This document shows positions 23,568 through 32,179 of a stretch of 64,000 nucleotides of DNA, one piece after another. The stretch is from positions 62,001 to 126,000 of the forward strand of contig NZ_FOXO01000007.1 of the NCBI RefSeq assembly GCF_900115735.1, in the 5' to 3' direction. Source of the DNA: Butyrivibrio proteoclasticus. Lineage in GTDB: Bacteria; Bacillota; Clostridia; Lachnospirales; Lachnospiraceae. How positions within the stretch are numbered: the stretch's first letter is position 1; each line of letters begins with the position of its first letter. The notes under the pieces were generated by a model. The model was given only the letters and a program-made list of their open reading frames with translations. It had not been told where the DNA came from and searched no databases. The translations under genes and the position numbers were made by a program.

Positions 23568-24161
23568 ATGATTAGAATTTTATTCGTCTGCCATGGGAAT
23601 ATTTGTCGCTCGCCGATTGGGGAGTTCATTATGAAAGATATTGTTTGTAAGCAAGGCCTTTCTGACAAGTTTCACATAGAATCATCTGCAACACATACGG
23701 ATGAGATTTGGAATGGAGTTGGAAGCCCGGTGTATCCTCCGGCCAGAGCCAAACTAAGAGAGCATGGCATAGGGACAGATGACAATGAGCTTGGAGTAAG
23801 TGAAAAGAGAGCCAGACTGACAAGTAGAACAGACTATGACAGGTTTGATTTTATAATTGGGATGGACAGTGCTAATATGCGCGACCTCAATCGCATATTT
23901 GGCGGAGACCCCGATAAAAAGATATATAAAATGTTGGACTTTACTGACAGAGATGGAGATGTAGCTGATCCTTGGTACACCGGCAATTTTGATGCTACCT
24001 GGAGAGACTGCAGTGATGGATGCCACGGACTGTTTAGGCAGATAATGGTAAGTCCTGAGTTTTCAGAAGTGTTGGCAGATGATAATGATGACAATAATGA
24101 TGAATATGGAGATGGTACCGGAGATTTAGGCCTTATTCACGATGATTTTCCAAGAGGATAA
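23568..24161 (+). CDS. Low-molecular-weight protein tyrosine phosphatase
   Basis: The start is ATG 23568, after CAAGGAGTC; an in-frame ATG at 23496 is not supported. The P-loop CHGNICRS (nucleophile Cys8, Arg14) stands at the N-terminus and the general-acid loop is ADPWYTGNFDATW (Asp near 137), so all catalytic elements are present. The enzyme dephosphorylates phosphotyrosine, in bacteria often on kinases controlling exopolysaccharide. The product is 197 residues against the usual 150-160, with an acidic tail (DDNDDNNDEYGDGTGD). The divergent 5' copy at 20098 suggests this locus is an integration target. Confidence 0.9.
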   Translation: MIRILFVCHGNICRSPIGEFIMKDIVCKQGLSDKFHIESSATHTDEIWNGVGSPVYPPARAKLREHGIGTDDNELGVSEKRARLTSRTDYDRFDFIIGMDSANMRDLNRIFGGDPDKKIYKMLDFTDRDGDVADPWYTGNFDATWRDCSDGCHGLFRQIMVSPEFSEVLADDNDDNNDEYGDGTGDLGLIHDDFPRG

Positions 24162-24355
24162 AGAAATAACCAGGTAGATTATGATAAAAGCCAATAGCCT
24201 TTGCCTATTTTGAAAAATGACATTGACAATGTTGTATAATTGTGTATATTGCAAGACGTAATTATGATAAAATGATATTGTATCATTTACTCGAAAGTGG
24301 GAGTCAAAACATACTTGATTAAGATTCCCATGTTTTTACATTAGGAGGTTTCGCT

Positions 24356-24730
24356 ATGAAATTTTACAGATGTGAACATTGTGGCAACATTATTACAAAA
24401 CTAAATGATTCAGGTGTTCCTGTAGTTTGCTGTGGAGAGCCTATGAAAGAGCTTGTTCCAGGCGCTACTGACGGAGCTATGGAAAAACATGTTCCTGCAG
24501 TTACAGTAGATGGCAACACTGTTACTGTTGTTGTTGGCGAAGTAGAGCACCCAATGCTTGCTGAACATTACATCCAATTCATTTGCTTAGAGACAGATAA
24601 GGGCTGCATGATGAAGAAGCTTAACCCCGGCGAGAAGCCTTGCGCTCAGTTTGTTCTGGCAGAAGGTGAGAAGGCAGTTGCTGCGTATGAATACTGCAAC
24701 CTCCATGGACTTTGGGTAAAAGAGATCTGA
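24356..24730 (+). CDS. dfx: Desulfoferrodoxin (superoxide reductase)
   Basis: ATG 24356 after TTAGGAGG encodes 124 residues, the normal full length. The N-terminal desulforedoxin domain has CEHC (6,9) and CC (25,26) as Fe(SCys)4 ligands. The neelaredoxin domain has His45, His65, His71, Cys114 and His117, the His4Cys site that reduces superoxide to peroxide without making oxygen. It is cytosolic and protects anaerobes during air exposure; electrons usually come from rubredoxin, not seen here. It forms its own unit with a strong terminator behind it. Confidence 0.94.
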   Translation: MKFYRCEHCGNIITKLNDSGVPVVCCGEPMKELVPGATDGAMEKHVPAVTVDGNTVTVVVGEVEHPMLAEHYIQFICLETDKGCMMKKLNPGEKPCAQFVLAEGEKAVAAYEYCNLHGLWVKEI

Positions 24731-24746
24731 TCTTGACCACGCATAG

Positions 24747-24786
24747 TGCTGTCACTTTAACTTCCAAGTGACAGCATTTTTTTACT
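24747..24786 (+). terminator. Terminator of dfx
   Basis: TGCTGTCACTT (24747-24757) and AAGTGACAGCA (24766-24776) form a perfect 11-bp stem followed by seven T. Confidence 0.9.
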
Positions 24787-24887
24787 TATTTTTTATACTC
24801 ATTTCTACAAAAAAAAAGTTCTTGTGCTAAGCACTTTAAGATGGTAAAGTAGAAAAGATAATTAAAAATAGTTTTTGGAGGAGTGAA

Positions 24888-27800
24888 ATGGCACAGAGAA
24901 CAGATATTCACAAAGTACTGATCATCGGCTCGGGACCAATTGTCATCGGGCAGGCCTGTGAATTTGATTATTCGGGAACGCAGGCTTTAAAAGCGCTTCG
25001 CAGTCTGGGGTATGAAATAGTACTGGTTAATTCGAATCCGGCAACGATCATGACTGATCCTGAAATGGCGGATAAGACTTATATTGAACCACTTAATGTG
25101 GAACGTGTTACAGCAGTTATTGAAAAAGAAAGACCGGATGCTCTACTACCTAATCTTGGTGGTCAGTCCGGACTTAATCTGTGTTCTGAGCTTTATAAAG
25201 CAGGTACCCTTGATAAATTTAATGTAAAAGTTATAGGTGTTCAGGTTGACGCTATTGAACGTGGCGAAGACAGAACAGAGTTCAAAAAGACCATGGATAT
25301 GCTTGGTATCGAGATGGCTCGTTCAAAGGCTTGTTATAGTGTAGAAGAGGCCCTTGAAGAAGCTGACGTACTTGGTTATCCTGTTGTTCTTCGTCCTGCT
25401 TATACAATGGGAGGCGCCGGAGGCGGTCTTGTTTACAATAAAGAGGAACTTCAGACTGTCTGCTCCCGTGGCCTTCAGGCTTCGATCATTCATCAGGTCC
25501 TTGTTGAGGAGTCAATCCTTGGTTGGGAAGAGCTTGAGCTTGAGGTAGTAAGAGACAAAGACAATAACATGATCACTGTATGTTTCATTGAAAACGTTGA
25601 TCCTGTCGGCGTTCATACAGGTGATTCTTTCTGTACAGCTCCTATGCTCACAATAAGTGAGGATCTTCAAAAAGAGCTGCAGCGTCAGGCTTATAAAATT
25701 GTTGAACACATTGGAGTCATCGGAGGCACTAATGTTCAGTTTGCTCACGACCCTAAAACAGGTCGTATCGTCGTTATCGAGATCAATCCACGTACATCAC
25801 GTTCATCTGCCCTTGCCAGCAAGGCTACAGGCTTCCCTATCGCTCTTGTTTCAGCTAAGCTTGCAACAGGACTTACTCTTTCAGAACTTCCTGATTCTAA
25901 ATTCGGAACTCTTGATAAATATGTTCCGGGTGGAGACTATGTTGTTGTTAAATTCGCCCGCTGGGCATTTGAGAAATTCCATGGAGTTGAGGACAAACTT
26001 GGAACTCAGATGAGAGCTGTTGGTGAAGTTATGAGTATTGGTAAGAACTTTAAAGAGGCATTCCAAAAGGCAATCAGATCTTTGGAAAAAGACCGCTATG
26101 GTCTTGGCGCTATAGAGAAGTTTGAAAAAATGCCCAAAGAAGAGCTTCTCCGTATGCTCAAAGACGCCTCTTCTGAGAGATATTTCCTTATATATGAAGC
26201 TATGAAAAAAGGTGTATCAGTCGATGAGATACATGATATCACCAAAGTAAAGCACTACTTCCTTAATGAGATGAAAGAACTTGTGGAAGAGGAAATGGAG
26301 CTTACATCAAAATACACTTCTAAAGTTCCGGAAGCCCTTGATCTTATTAAGGCCAAAGAGGATGGTTTCTCCGATAAATACCTTTCAAAGCTTCTTGGTG
26401 TTACAGAAGATGACATCAGAAATGAAAGAGAAAAAGCCGGACTATGCGAGACTTGGGAAGGGGTTCATGTATATGGCACTGACGGAAGCGCATATTACTA
26501 TTCAACCTATCAGCATGAAGATGAGGGAATCGTTGTTGAGAGCGCTCCTGATTCAGACAATAAAAAGATAATGATCCTTGGCGGTGGCCCTAACAGGATC
26601 GGTCAGGGTATCGAATTTGACTACTGCTGTGTTCACGCTGCTATGGCTCTTAAGAAACTTGGCTTTGAGACAATTATTGTCAATTGCAACCCTGAGACAG
26701 TTTCAACAGACTATGACACATCAGACAAACTCTATTTTGAACCGCTTACACTTGAGGATGTACTTCAGATCTACAGAAAAGAAAAGCCTATCGGCGTGAT
26801 TGCCCAGTTTGGTGGACAGACACCTCTTAATCTTGCAGCAAAGCTTAAAGAAGAAGGCGTTAACATCCTTGGCACAACGCCTGAAGTAATTGACCTTGCT
26901 GAGGACAGAGACCAATTCCGTATGATGATGGATAAGCTTGGCATTCCTATGGCAGAGTCAGGAATGGCTTCTGATGTTGAAACGGCAAAAGAAATTGCTG
27001 CAAAGATCGGTTATCCTGTAATGGTTCGTCCATCTTTTGTTCTTGGCGGACGCGGAATGGAAATAGTAAGAGATGAAGAGAGCATGGAAGGCTACATGAA
27101 GGCAGCTGTAGGTGTAACACCTGACAGACCAATCCTTATTGACAGATTTCTTCACAATGCCCTTGAATGTGAGGCTGATGCTATAAGTGATGGCAGTGAG
27201 GCTTTTGTGCCTGCAGTAATGGAGCATATTGAACTTGCCGGTATCCACTCAGGAGATTCCGCATGTATAGTGCCATCCAAGCATATCTCAGAAAAGCACC
27301 TTAAGACTATCGAGGAATATACAAGGAAGATCGCTGTCGAAATGAATGTAGTGGGACTTATGAACATGCAATATGCCATCGAAGATGACACTGTTTATGT
27401 ACTTGAAGCAAATCCCCGTGCATCAAGAACTGTTCCTCTTGTTTCCAAGGTTTGCGGCATCAAGATGGTTCCTGTTGCAACAGATATCATAACTGCATCT
27501 ATAACAGGGCGTCCTTCACCGGTAAAAGAGCTGATCAAGGAAAAAGAGAAAAAGCAGGAGCCGCCATATTACGGCGTAAAAGAGGCAGTATTCCCATTTA
27601 ATATGTTCCCTGAAGTTGACCCGGTACTTGGACCTGAAATGAGGTCTACAGGTGAAGTACTTGGACTTGCAAAGACTCCCGGCGAAGCTTTCTTTAAGGC
27701 ATCAGAAGCTGCAAATTCAGCCCTTCCTTTAGATGGAGCAGTGCTTATATCTTTAAATACAGAAGATAAGCCTGCTGCAGCTGAACTTGCAAAGAGCTTT

Positions 27801-28139
27801 GCTGAAGATGGATTCAAGATATATGCTACAGGTAAGACATACGAAACAATCGCAGAGGCTGGAATCAATGCCACCAGGATAATGAAGAATTATGAAGGCG
27901 GAAGGCCTAACGTTGAGGATGTGATCAAAAACGGCGAGGTACAGCTTATTATTAATACTCCTATTGGCAAATACACTAAACATGATGATGCATATTTAAG
28001 AAAAGCAGCAATAAAAGCGCGCATTCCATACATTACTACTGTTGCAGCAGGCAAGGCGGCAGCGGAAGGAATACATGAAGTTAAGGCCAAAGGATGCGGA
28101 TGCATAAATTCTCTTCAGGATTACCATAAACAGCTCTAA
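24888..28139 (+). CDS. carB: Carbamoyl-phosphate synthase large subunit
   Basis: ATG 24888 after TTTGGAGGAG encodes 1083 residues, the family length. Two homologous halves each carry an ATP-grasp domain: GSGPIVIGQACEFDYSGTQA near residue 13 and GGGPNRIGQGIEFDYCCVHA near 564, with GGQSGLNL and GGQTPLNL and the metal-binding IEINPRTSRSSA and LEANPRASRTVP. A methylglyoxal-synthase-like allosteric domain ends the protein. It makes carbamoyl phosphate for arginine and pyrimidines with the glutaminase CarA; no carA lies beside it, unlike the usual carAB order. pyrBI lie 31 kb away. Confidence 0.97.
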   Translation: MAQRTDIHKVLIIGSGPIVIGQACEFDYSGTQALKALRSLGYEIVLVNSNPATIMTDPEMADKTYIEPLNVERVTAVIEKERPDALLPNLGGQSGLNLCSELYKAGTLDKFNVKVIGVQVDAIERGEDRTEFKKTMDMLGIEMARSKACYSVEEALEEADVLGYPVVLRPAYTMGGAGGGLVYNKEELQTVCSRGLQASIIHQVLVEESILGWEELELEVVRDKDNNMITVCFIENVDPVGVHTGDSFCTAPMLTISEDLQKELQRQAYKIVEHIGVIGGTNVQFAHDPKTGRIVVIEINPRTSRSSALASKATGFPIALVSAKLATGLTLSELPDSKFGTLDKYVPGGDYVVVKFARWAFEKFHGVEDKLGTQMRAVGEVMSIGKNFKEAFQKAIRSLEKDRYGLGAIEKFEKMPKEELLRMLKDASSERYFLIYEAMKKGVSVDEIHDITKVKHYFLNEMKELVEEEMELTSKYTSKVPEALDLIKAKEDGFSDKYLSKLLGVTEDDIRNEREKAGLCETWEGVHVYGTDGSAYYYSTYQHEDEGIVVESAPDSDNKKIMILGGGPNRIGQGIEFDYCCVHAAMALKKLGFETIIVNCNPETVSTDYDTSDKLYFEPLTLEDVLQIYRKEKPIGVIAQFGGQTPLNLAAKLKEEGVNILGTTPEVIDLAEDRDQFRMMMDKLGIPMAESGMASDVETAKEIAAKIGYPVMVRPSFVLGGRGMEIVRDEESMEGYMKAAVGVTPDRPILIDRFLHNALECEADAISDGSEAFVPAVMEHIELAGIHSGDSACIVPSKHISEKHLKTIEEYTRKIAVEMNVVGLMNMQYAIEDDTVYVLEANPRASRTVPLVSKVCGIKMVPVATDIITASITGRPSPVKELIKEKEKKQEPPYYGVKEAVFPFNMFPEVDPVLGPEMRSTGEVLGLAKTPGEAFFKASEAANSALPLDGAVLISLNTEDKPAAAELAKSFAEDGFKIYATGKTYETIAEAGINATRIMKNYEGGRPNVEDVIKNGEVQLIINTPIGKYTKHDDAYLRKAAIKARIPYITTVAAGKAAAEGIHEVKAKGCGCINSLQDYHKQL

Positions 28140-28156
28140 GTAGTTTTTTATAGACT

Positions 28157-28197
28157 AAACAGAAAACCTGCAGTAAAATGCAGGTTTTCTGTTTATT
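28157..28197 (+). terminator. Terminator of carB
   Basis: AAACAGAAAACCTG and CAGGTTTTCTGTTT form a 14-bp perfect stem followed by ATTTG; the A-rich 5' side may make it work in both directions. Confidence 0.85.
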
Positions 28198-28263
28198 TGA
28201 AATGTATATATAGCGAAAACGTGATAAAATATTGCTTATAAATATGTTTGTTGGGAGGTCGGT

Positions 28264-29841
28264 ATGTATAAAGATGGTAAGATCTGGGTGGCAAATAATG
28301 AGAATGGGGAAAAGGTATTTCTTTTGCCTAAAATGGCTAACAGACATGGCCTTATAGCCGGTGCAACGGGTACAGGAAAGACAGTTACCCTTAAAGTGCT
28401 TGCAGAGGGCTTTAGTGACATGGGAGTTCCTGTTTTTCTGGCTGATGTAAAGGGCGACCTTTCCGGAATGGTCAGTGAAGGCCGGGATTCTGAGGATATG
28501 CAGACAAGGATCAGAAGATTTGGCCTTGATGAAGCTCACTTTTCTTATACAAAATATCCTGCAACGTTTTGGGATGTTTTTGGCAAAGAAGGAATCCCTC
28601 TTCGCACAACAGTTTCAGAAATGGGACCACTTCTTTTATCCAGGATTCTTGGACTTAATGATCTTCAGAGAGATATATTGTCAATAACTTTCAAGATTGC
28701 AGATGACAATGATCTTCTCCTTGTAGATACCAAGGACCTTAAGGCAATGCTCAACTATATTTCCGAAAACAATAAAGAGTTTGCTGCAGACTATGGAAAT
28801 ATCAGCAAAGTTTCAATTGCAGCGATTGTGAGAGCTATTGTTTCTCTTGAAATTGAAGGAGCTGACAAGTTCTTTTTCGAGCCTGCGCTTAATATTAGAG
28901 ACTTCTTTACAACGGGTGAAGGCGGAAAGGGTATGATAAATATCCTCGACAGCACAAGCCTTATAAACAATGGCACTTTGTACGCAACATTCCTTTTGTG
29001 GATGCTTTCAGAGCTTTTTGAGACCCTTCCTGAAGTGGGAGACCTTGATAAGCCTAAAATGGTATTCTTCTTTGATGAAGCACACCTTCTTTTTGCAGAT
29101 ACACCAAAGCTTTTGATGGATAAGATCGAGCAGGTTGTTAAGCTCATCAGATCAAAAGGTGTTGGTATCTATTTTGTAACACAGAATCCTCGTGATATTC
29201 CGGATGGGGTTCTCGCGCAGCTTGGAAATAAGATACAGCATGCTCTTCGCGCCTATACTCCGTCTGATATGAAAGCTGTTAAGGTGGCAGCTGATTCATT
29301 TAGGGAGAATCCTGCATTTAAGACTGCTGATGTTATTCAGGAGCTTGGAACAGGAGAAGCAGTATGCTCACTTCTTGACGAAGATGGCATTCCTACTGTT
29401 GTAGAGAAGGTATCAATACTTCCACCACAGTCACTTATGGGCGGTATCGATGATTCTTTAAGAGAAAAAGAGATAAAGCAGAGCGTTCTGTACAGTAAAT
29501 ATTATGAGGCTGAAGACCCGGATTCTGCCTATGAATTCCTCGAAAGAAAGGGCCTTGCAGATGCTGAGGCAAAGGCAAAGCTAAAAGCGGAGGAAGAGGC
29601 AGCCAAGGCAAAGGCCAAAGAGGAAGCCGCAGCAGCCAGGGCAAAAGAAAAAGAAGAGGCTGCAGAGGCAAGAAAGAAAAAGCAGGCAGCTAAATCAGTT
29701 GGAAATGCCGTTGCCGGAACAGTTGGACGAGAGGTGGGGAAGACTTTCGGCGGTAAGTTTGGCAAATTTGGAAAAACCCTTGGCGGAAATCTGGGAGCAA
29801 GCCTTGGAAGAGGCATTCTTTCAACACTGTTTAAGGTCTGA
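28264..29841 (+). CDS. DUF853/HerA-like ATPase
   Basis: ATG 28264 after TTGGGAGG encodes 525 residues. Walker A is GATGTGKT (about 34-41), Walker B KMVFFFDEAHLLF (about 258-270), and DVKGDLSGM follows the first strand, as in the YjgR/DUF853 branch of the HerA-FtsK superfamily. The last 90 residues are an Ala/Lys/Glu coiled coil and a Gly-rich basic tail. Members are cytosolic ATPases; a DNA-translocation role is assumed from HerA, not shown. It is monocistronic between two terminators. Confidence 0.88.
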   Translation: MYKDGKIWVANNENGEKVFLLPKMANRHGLIAGATGTGKTVTLKVLAEGFSDMGVPVFLADVKGDLSGMVSEGRDSEDMQTRIRRFGLDEAHFSYTKYPATFWDVFGKEGIPLRTTVSEMGPLLLSRILGLNDLQRDILSITFKIADDNDLLLVDTKDLKAMLNYISENNKEFAADYGNISKVSIAAIVRAIVSLEIEGADKFFFEPALNIRDFFTTGEGGKGMINILDSTSLINNGTLYATFLLWMLSELFETLPEVGDLDKPKMVFFFDEAHLLFADTPKLLMDKIEQVVKLIRSKGVGIYFVTQNPRDIPDGVLAQLGNKIQHALRAYTPSDMKAVKVAADSFRENPAFKTADVIQELGTGEAVCSLLDEDGIPTVVEKVSILPPQSLMGGIDDSLREKEIKQSVLYSKYYEAEDPDSAYEFLERKGLADAEAKAKLKAEEEAAKAKAKEEAAAARAKEKEEAAEARKKKQAAKSVGNAVAGTVGREVGKTFGGKFGKFGKTLGGNLGASLGRGILSTLFKV

Positions 29842-29859
29842 ACTGAAAATAATAATCTT

Positions 29860-29902
29860 GAAACCGGCTTCTGTGATACAATAGAAGCTGGTTTCTTTAT
29901 TT
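29860..29902 (+). terminator. Terminator of the DUF853 gene
   Basis: GAAACCGGCTTCT (29860-29872) and AGAAGCTGGTTTC (29883-29895) pair, followed by TTTATTTTC. Confidence 0.85.
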
Positions 29903-29918
29903 TCAGACTCTTTTGACA

Positions 29919-30035
29919 AAAAGAAAAGAGCCTTTAAAAGGCTCTGGATTTTGGGAGGAGGGGTTGCCAGGTGGGGAACCAGACAACCCGTGTATGAAAA
30001 AAAGTATTGTTGGGGGTTCAGAAGTTTTGTCCTTC
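29919..30035 (-). ncRNA. Candidate C-rich small RNA, about 117 nt
   Basis: On the minus strand TTGGAA (30070-30065), a 17-base spacer and TATAAT (30047-30042) form a promoter. About 7 bases on, the transcript would begin AGAAGG. It has a 5' hairpin (AGAAG/CTTCT), a strong stem GGGTTGTC.../...GGCAACCC with a CCCC loop, then the unpaired run CCCCTCCTCCC, which is complementary to Shine-Dalgarno sequences, and ends in an intrinsic terminator (AGAGCC/GGCTCT, 29945-29927, then TTTTCTTTTT). There is no ORF. The layout resembles SD-blocking sRNAs of Firmicutes; I cannot assign an Rfam family. Confidence 0.6.
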
Positions 30036-30134
30036 TGATAGATTATATAGTACAGGGTAAGTGTTTCCAAAATGTGTACGAACTATTAAAGAAATATAAT
30101 CTATTATAAAAAATAAATTGGAGTAAAAGAAAAA

Positions 30135-30572
30135 ATGTCAAAAAACAAACGAAAAAACGCATATTATAAAAGTAAGAAAGAGGATAAAAACAGCGCTTTC
30201 GGGCATTTGATGATATCCATCATCATTTTGGGAGTTGTTGTTTTATTGTTCATAAATGTAGCTCTCCCTATTATAAAAGAGGGAACTAAAAAGATTGTTG
30301 CTGAGAAAACAGTTGATCTCATTGAAGATAATATTGATAAGATCGCAGCAGATCATCCTGAGGTAAAAGAAGCTCTGGAGTCTCTTTCTGAAGAGGATAG
30401 AGAAACCGTTACAGAAATAATAGCAGATCATATTGACACAGAAACTGCCGGAGAGGTTATGGAGTATGTAAATGAAGGTGACAAAGATGGCCTTATGGAA
30501 TATGCAGTTGAGAATCTTTCACCTGAAGAAATAAGTAAATTAGCGGAGATATACGGCAGATACTCACATTGA
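30135..30572 (+). CDS. Small membrane-anchored protein of unknown function
   Basis: ATG 30135 after TTGGAGT encodes 145 residues. A basic N-terminus (MSKNKRKNAYYKSKKEDKNS) precedes one membrane helix (about 25-50, LMISIIILGVVVLLFINVAL), then an acidic helical exterior domain with regular Glu/Asp spacing (SLSEEDRETVTEIIADH, NLSPEEISKLAEIYG). Topology would be N-in, C-out by the positive-inside rule. No family recognised. The gene is flanked by the two small-RNA candidates. Confidence 0.75.
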   Translation: MSKNKRKNAYYKSKKEDKNSAFGHLMISIIILGVVVLLFINVALPIIKEGTKKIVAEKTVDLIEDNIDKIAADHPEVKEALESLSEEDRETVTEIIADHIDTETAGEVMEYVNEGDKDGLMEYAVENLSPEEISKLAEIYGRYSH

Positions 30573-30646
30573 TCAGCCTGATTAAAAAAAAGTACTTCGC
30601 CTTTTCTCCACAAAAAGTTCACAAAAAAGATTATTTTATTCACTTT

Positions 30647-30778
30647 TTGAACACAATTATAGTTTATATTGTTAATTAAGGTTAGTGATGAAACAGTTCT
30701 CTAAGCCGTTTAGAGACAATCACTATCTCCCCCTCATAAGAAAATCGCAGGCACTCACGTCCCCCCGTGGGTGTTTTT
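30647..30778 (+). ncRNA. Candidate small RNA with nested stem and C-rich loops
   Basis: A promoter TTGAAC (30647-30652), 17-base spacer, TGTTAA (30670-30675) leads to a predicted start near 30682. The transcript has an outer stem TAGTGAT/ATCACTA, an inner hairpin TCTCTAA/TTAGAGA, an unpaired CTCCCCCTC and an intrinsic terminator CACTCACG/CGTGGGTG (30752-30773) with a CCCCC loop and T5. No ORF or ribosome binding site. Both single-stranded C-runs could pair with ribosome binding sites, as in RsaE/RoxS-type sRNAs. The rest of the 30573-30977 gap holds AT-rich sequence leading to the next gene. The -10 match is weak. Confidence 0.55.
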
Positions 30779-30977
30779 GCGTTATACGGAAAAACACATT
30801 TTGAAGTTCCAAACTAACATTGGTTAATAGTTTCTTTTATTTCTTCATTTGTATGAAACATCATTTCAAATTTCCAGATAATTTATAATTTTTCATCTAG
30901 TATTTTCTTTGCTTAATGATAGGATTATCTTAAGCTAGAATATTTTTTGCTTCGCATGATGAGAAAAGGAGGTTGAT

Positions 30978-31745
30978 ATGAGCAGTATTTCATCTGTGAG
31001 TGGATACGGTAGTTATTCTCCATATTCCACTATAACAGCAGGCGGAACGTATCAAAGTGCTTCTCAGGGAGCTTCAGAGCTGGCAATTCAGGAGAAAACC
31101 AAGACACAGGTTAATGGTCTTGATGCCGGTAGCGAGAACCTTACATCTGCGAAATCTGTTTTGAACATTGAAGATGGAGCAATGGACGGAATAACTGATT
31201 ACCTTCAGTCCATCAGAGAACTTTCTGTTAAGGCAAAAAACGGAATATTATCAGACAGCGACAGACAGTCAATTCAGAATCAGATCGAGCAGTATAAGCA
31301 GGGAATAGAAGATATAGCAGGAAGTACAAATTACAACGAGAAGAATCTTCTTGATGGCTCAAATGGGGACTTTAAGGTTGCTACTGACAGCAATGGATCC
31401 GTGTCTACAGTTTCTACTTACAATTCTACATTGGAAGCCCTTGGAATAGCAGATTATGATGTTACAGGAGATTTTGACATAGGTGCAATTGACAGTGCTC
31501 TGGAAAAGGTTACAAGTTCAAGGGCAAACGTAGGGGCACAGTCAAATGGAGTTGATTATGCATTATCATATAACTCTCATGCTGCACTTGAACTCAATGG
31601 GTATCAGATGGATAAAGAAGAGGATAATTCCATAAAGGCTTATCAGAAACTCAAGACCCAGCAGGCGCTGGATTCTTACCAAATGATTCTCCAGAAAAAA
31701 CAAATGGAAGACAAAGAGCAACAAAGCTTGATGCTTTTCGCCTGA
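30978..31745 (+). CDS. Flagellin-like protein, isolated
   Basis: ATG 30978 after AAAGGAGG encodes 255 residues. After a Ser/Tyr/Gly-rich N-terminus (SSVSGYGSYSPYST), residues 30-125 follow the flagellin D1 pattern (GLDAGSENLTSAKSVLNIED, MDGITDYLQSIRELSVKAKN, RQSIQNQIEQYKQGIEDIAG, NEKNLLDGS). The C-terminus has IDSALEKVTSSRANVGAQSN as in flagellin C domains, but then an extra Gln/Lys-rich helix. No flagellar gene is adjacent. Flagellins are exported by the flagellar type III system; whether this forms filament is unknown. Its N-terminus resembles those of the 1-12.8 kb cluster. Confidence 0.78.
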   Translation: MSSISSVSGYGSYSPYSTITAGGTYQSASQGASELAIQEKTKTQVNGLDAGSENLTSAKSVLNIEDGAMDGITDYLQSIRELSVKAKNGILSDSDRQSIQNQIEQYKQGIEDIAGSTNYNEKNLLDGSNGDFKVATDSNGSVSTVSTYNSTLEALGIADYDVTGDFDIGAIDSALEKVTSSRANVGAQSNGVDYALSYNSHAALELNGYQMDKEEDNSIKAYQKLKTQQALDSYQMILQKKQMEDKEQQSLMLFA

Positions 31746-31790
31746 CTAATCGATTAATTATACTCGATTAAAGCTATATTTAATTTAATT

Positions 31791-31837
31791 AAAAAATCTA
31801 CGTAATTATGATATAATAATTACGTAGATTTTTTTAT
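31791..31837 (+). terminator. Bidirectional-looking terminator after the flagellin-like gene
   Basis: ATCTACGTAATTAT and ATAATTACGTAGAT form a 14-bp stem, with A6 before and T7 after, so it can act on both strands. The remaining gap to 32179 contains only the opp promoter. Confidence 0.85.
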
Positions 31838-31969
31838 GTTAATCAGAAAAAAATTAAAAAAAATCAAAGAACAATTAGTAGTAAATGTACGCCATATGCG
31901 GACATATGTATTTTGCACAAAGATACTTGATGTTTATTAATCAGTTAGAGCGAAATTAACCTAATTAGC

Positions 31970-31998
31970 TTGACATAAAGTAAGCTCTCTTATAACAT
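31970..31998 (+). promoter_or_regulatory. Probable promoter of the opp operon
   Basis: TTGACA (31970-31975) is followed by TATAAC at a 15-base spacer or TAACAT at 17. It gives a leader of about 180 bases before oppB, without recognisable riboswitch structure. Confidence 0.5.
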
Positions 31999-32179
31999 AA
32001 GTGCAGTTGCATGATTATATGCGTGTATACAATCTTGTTGACGAGTGCAATGGCGCACAAATAGAGGTGTCATTGCAATTTTTATAACGCAAACGATGTA
32101 GCACGTTGAAGCGTCAACGCTTTGCACCATTAATGGCAACTGGATAGAAACAAATAAAACAGGTAGGTGGAGATTTAGA

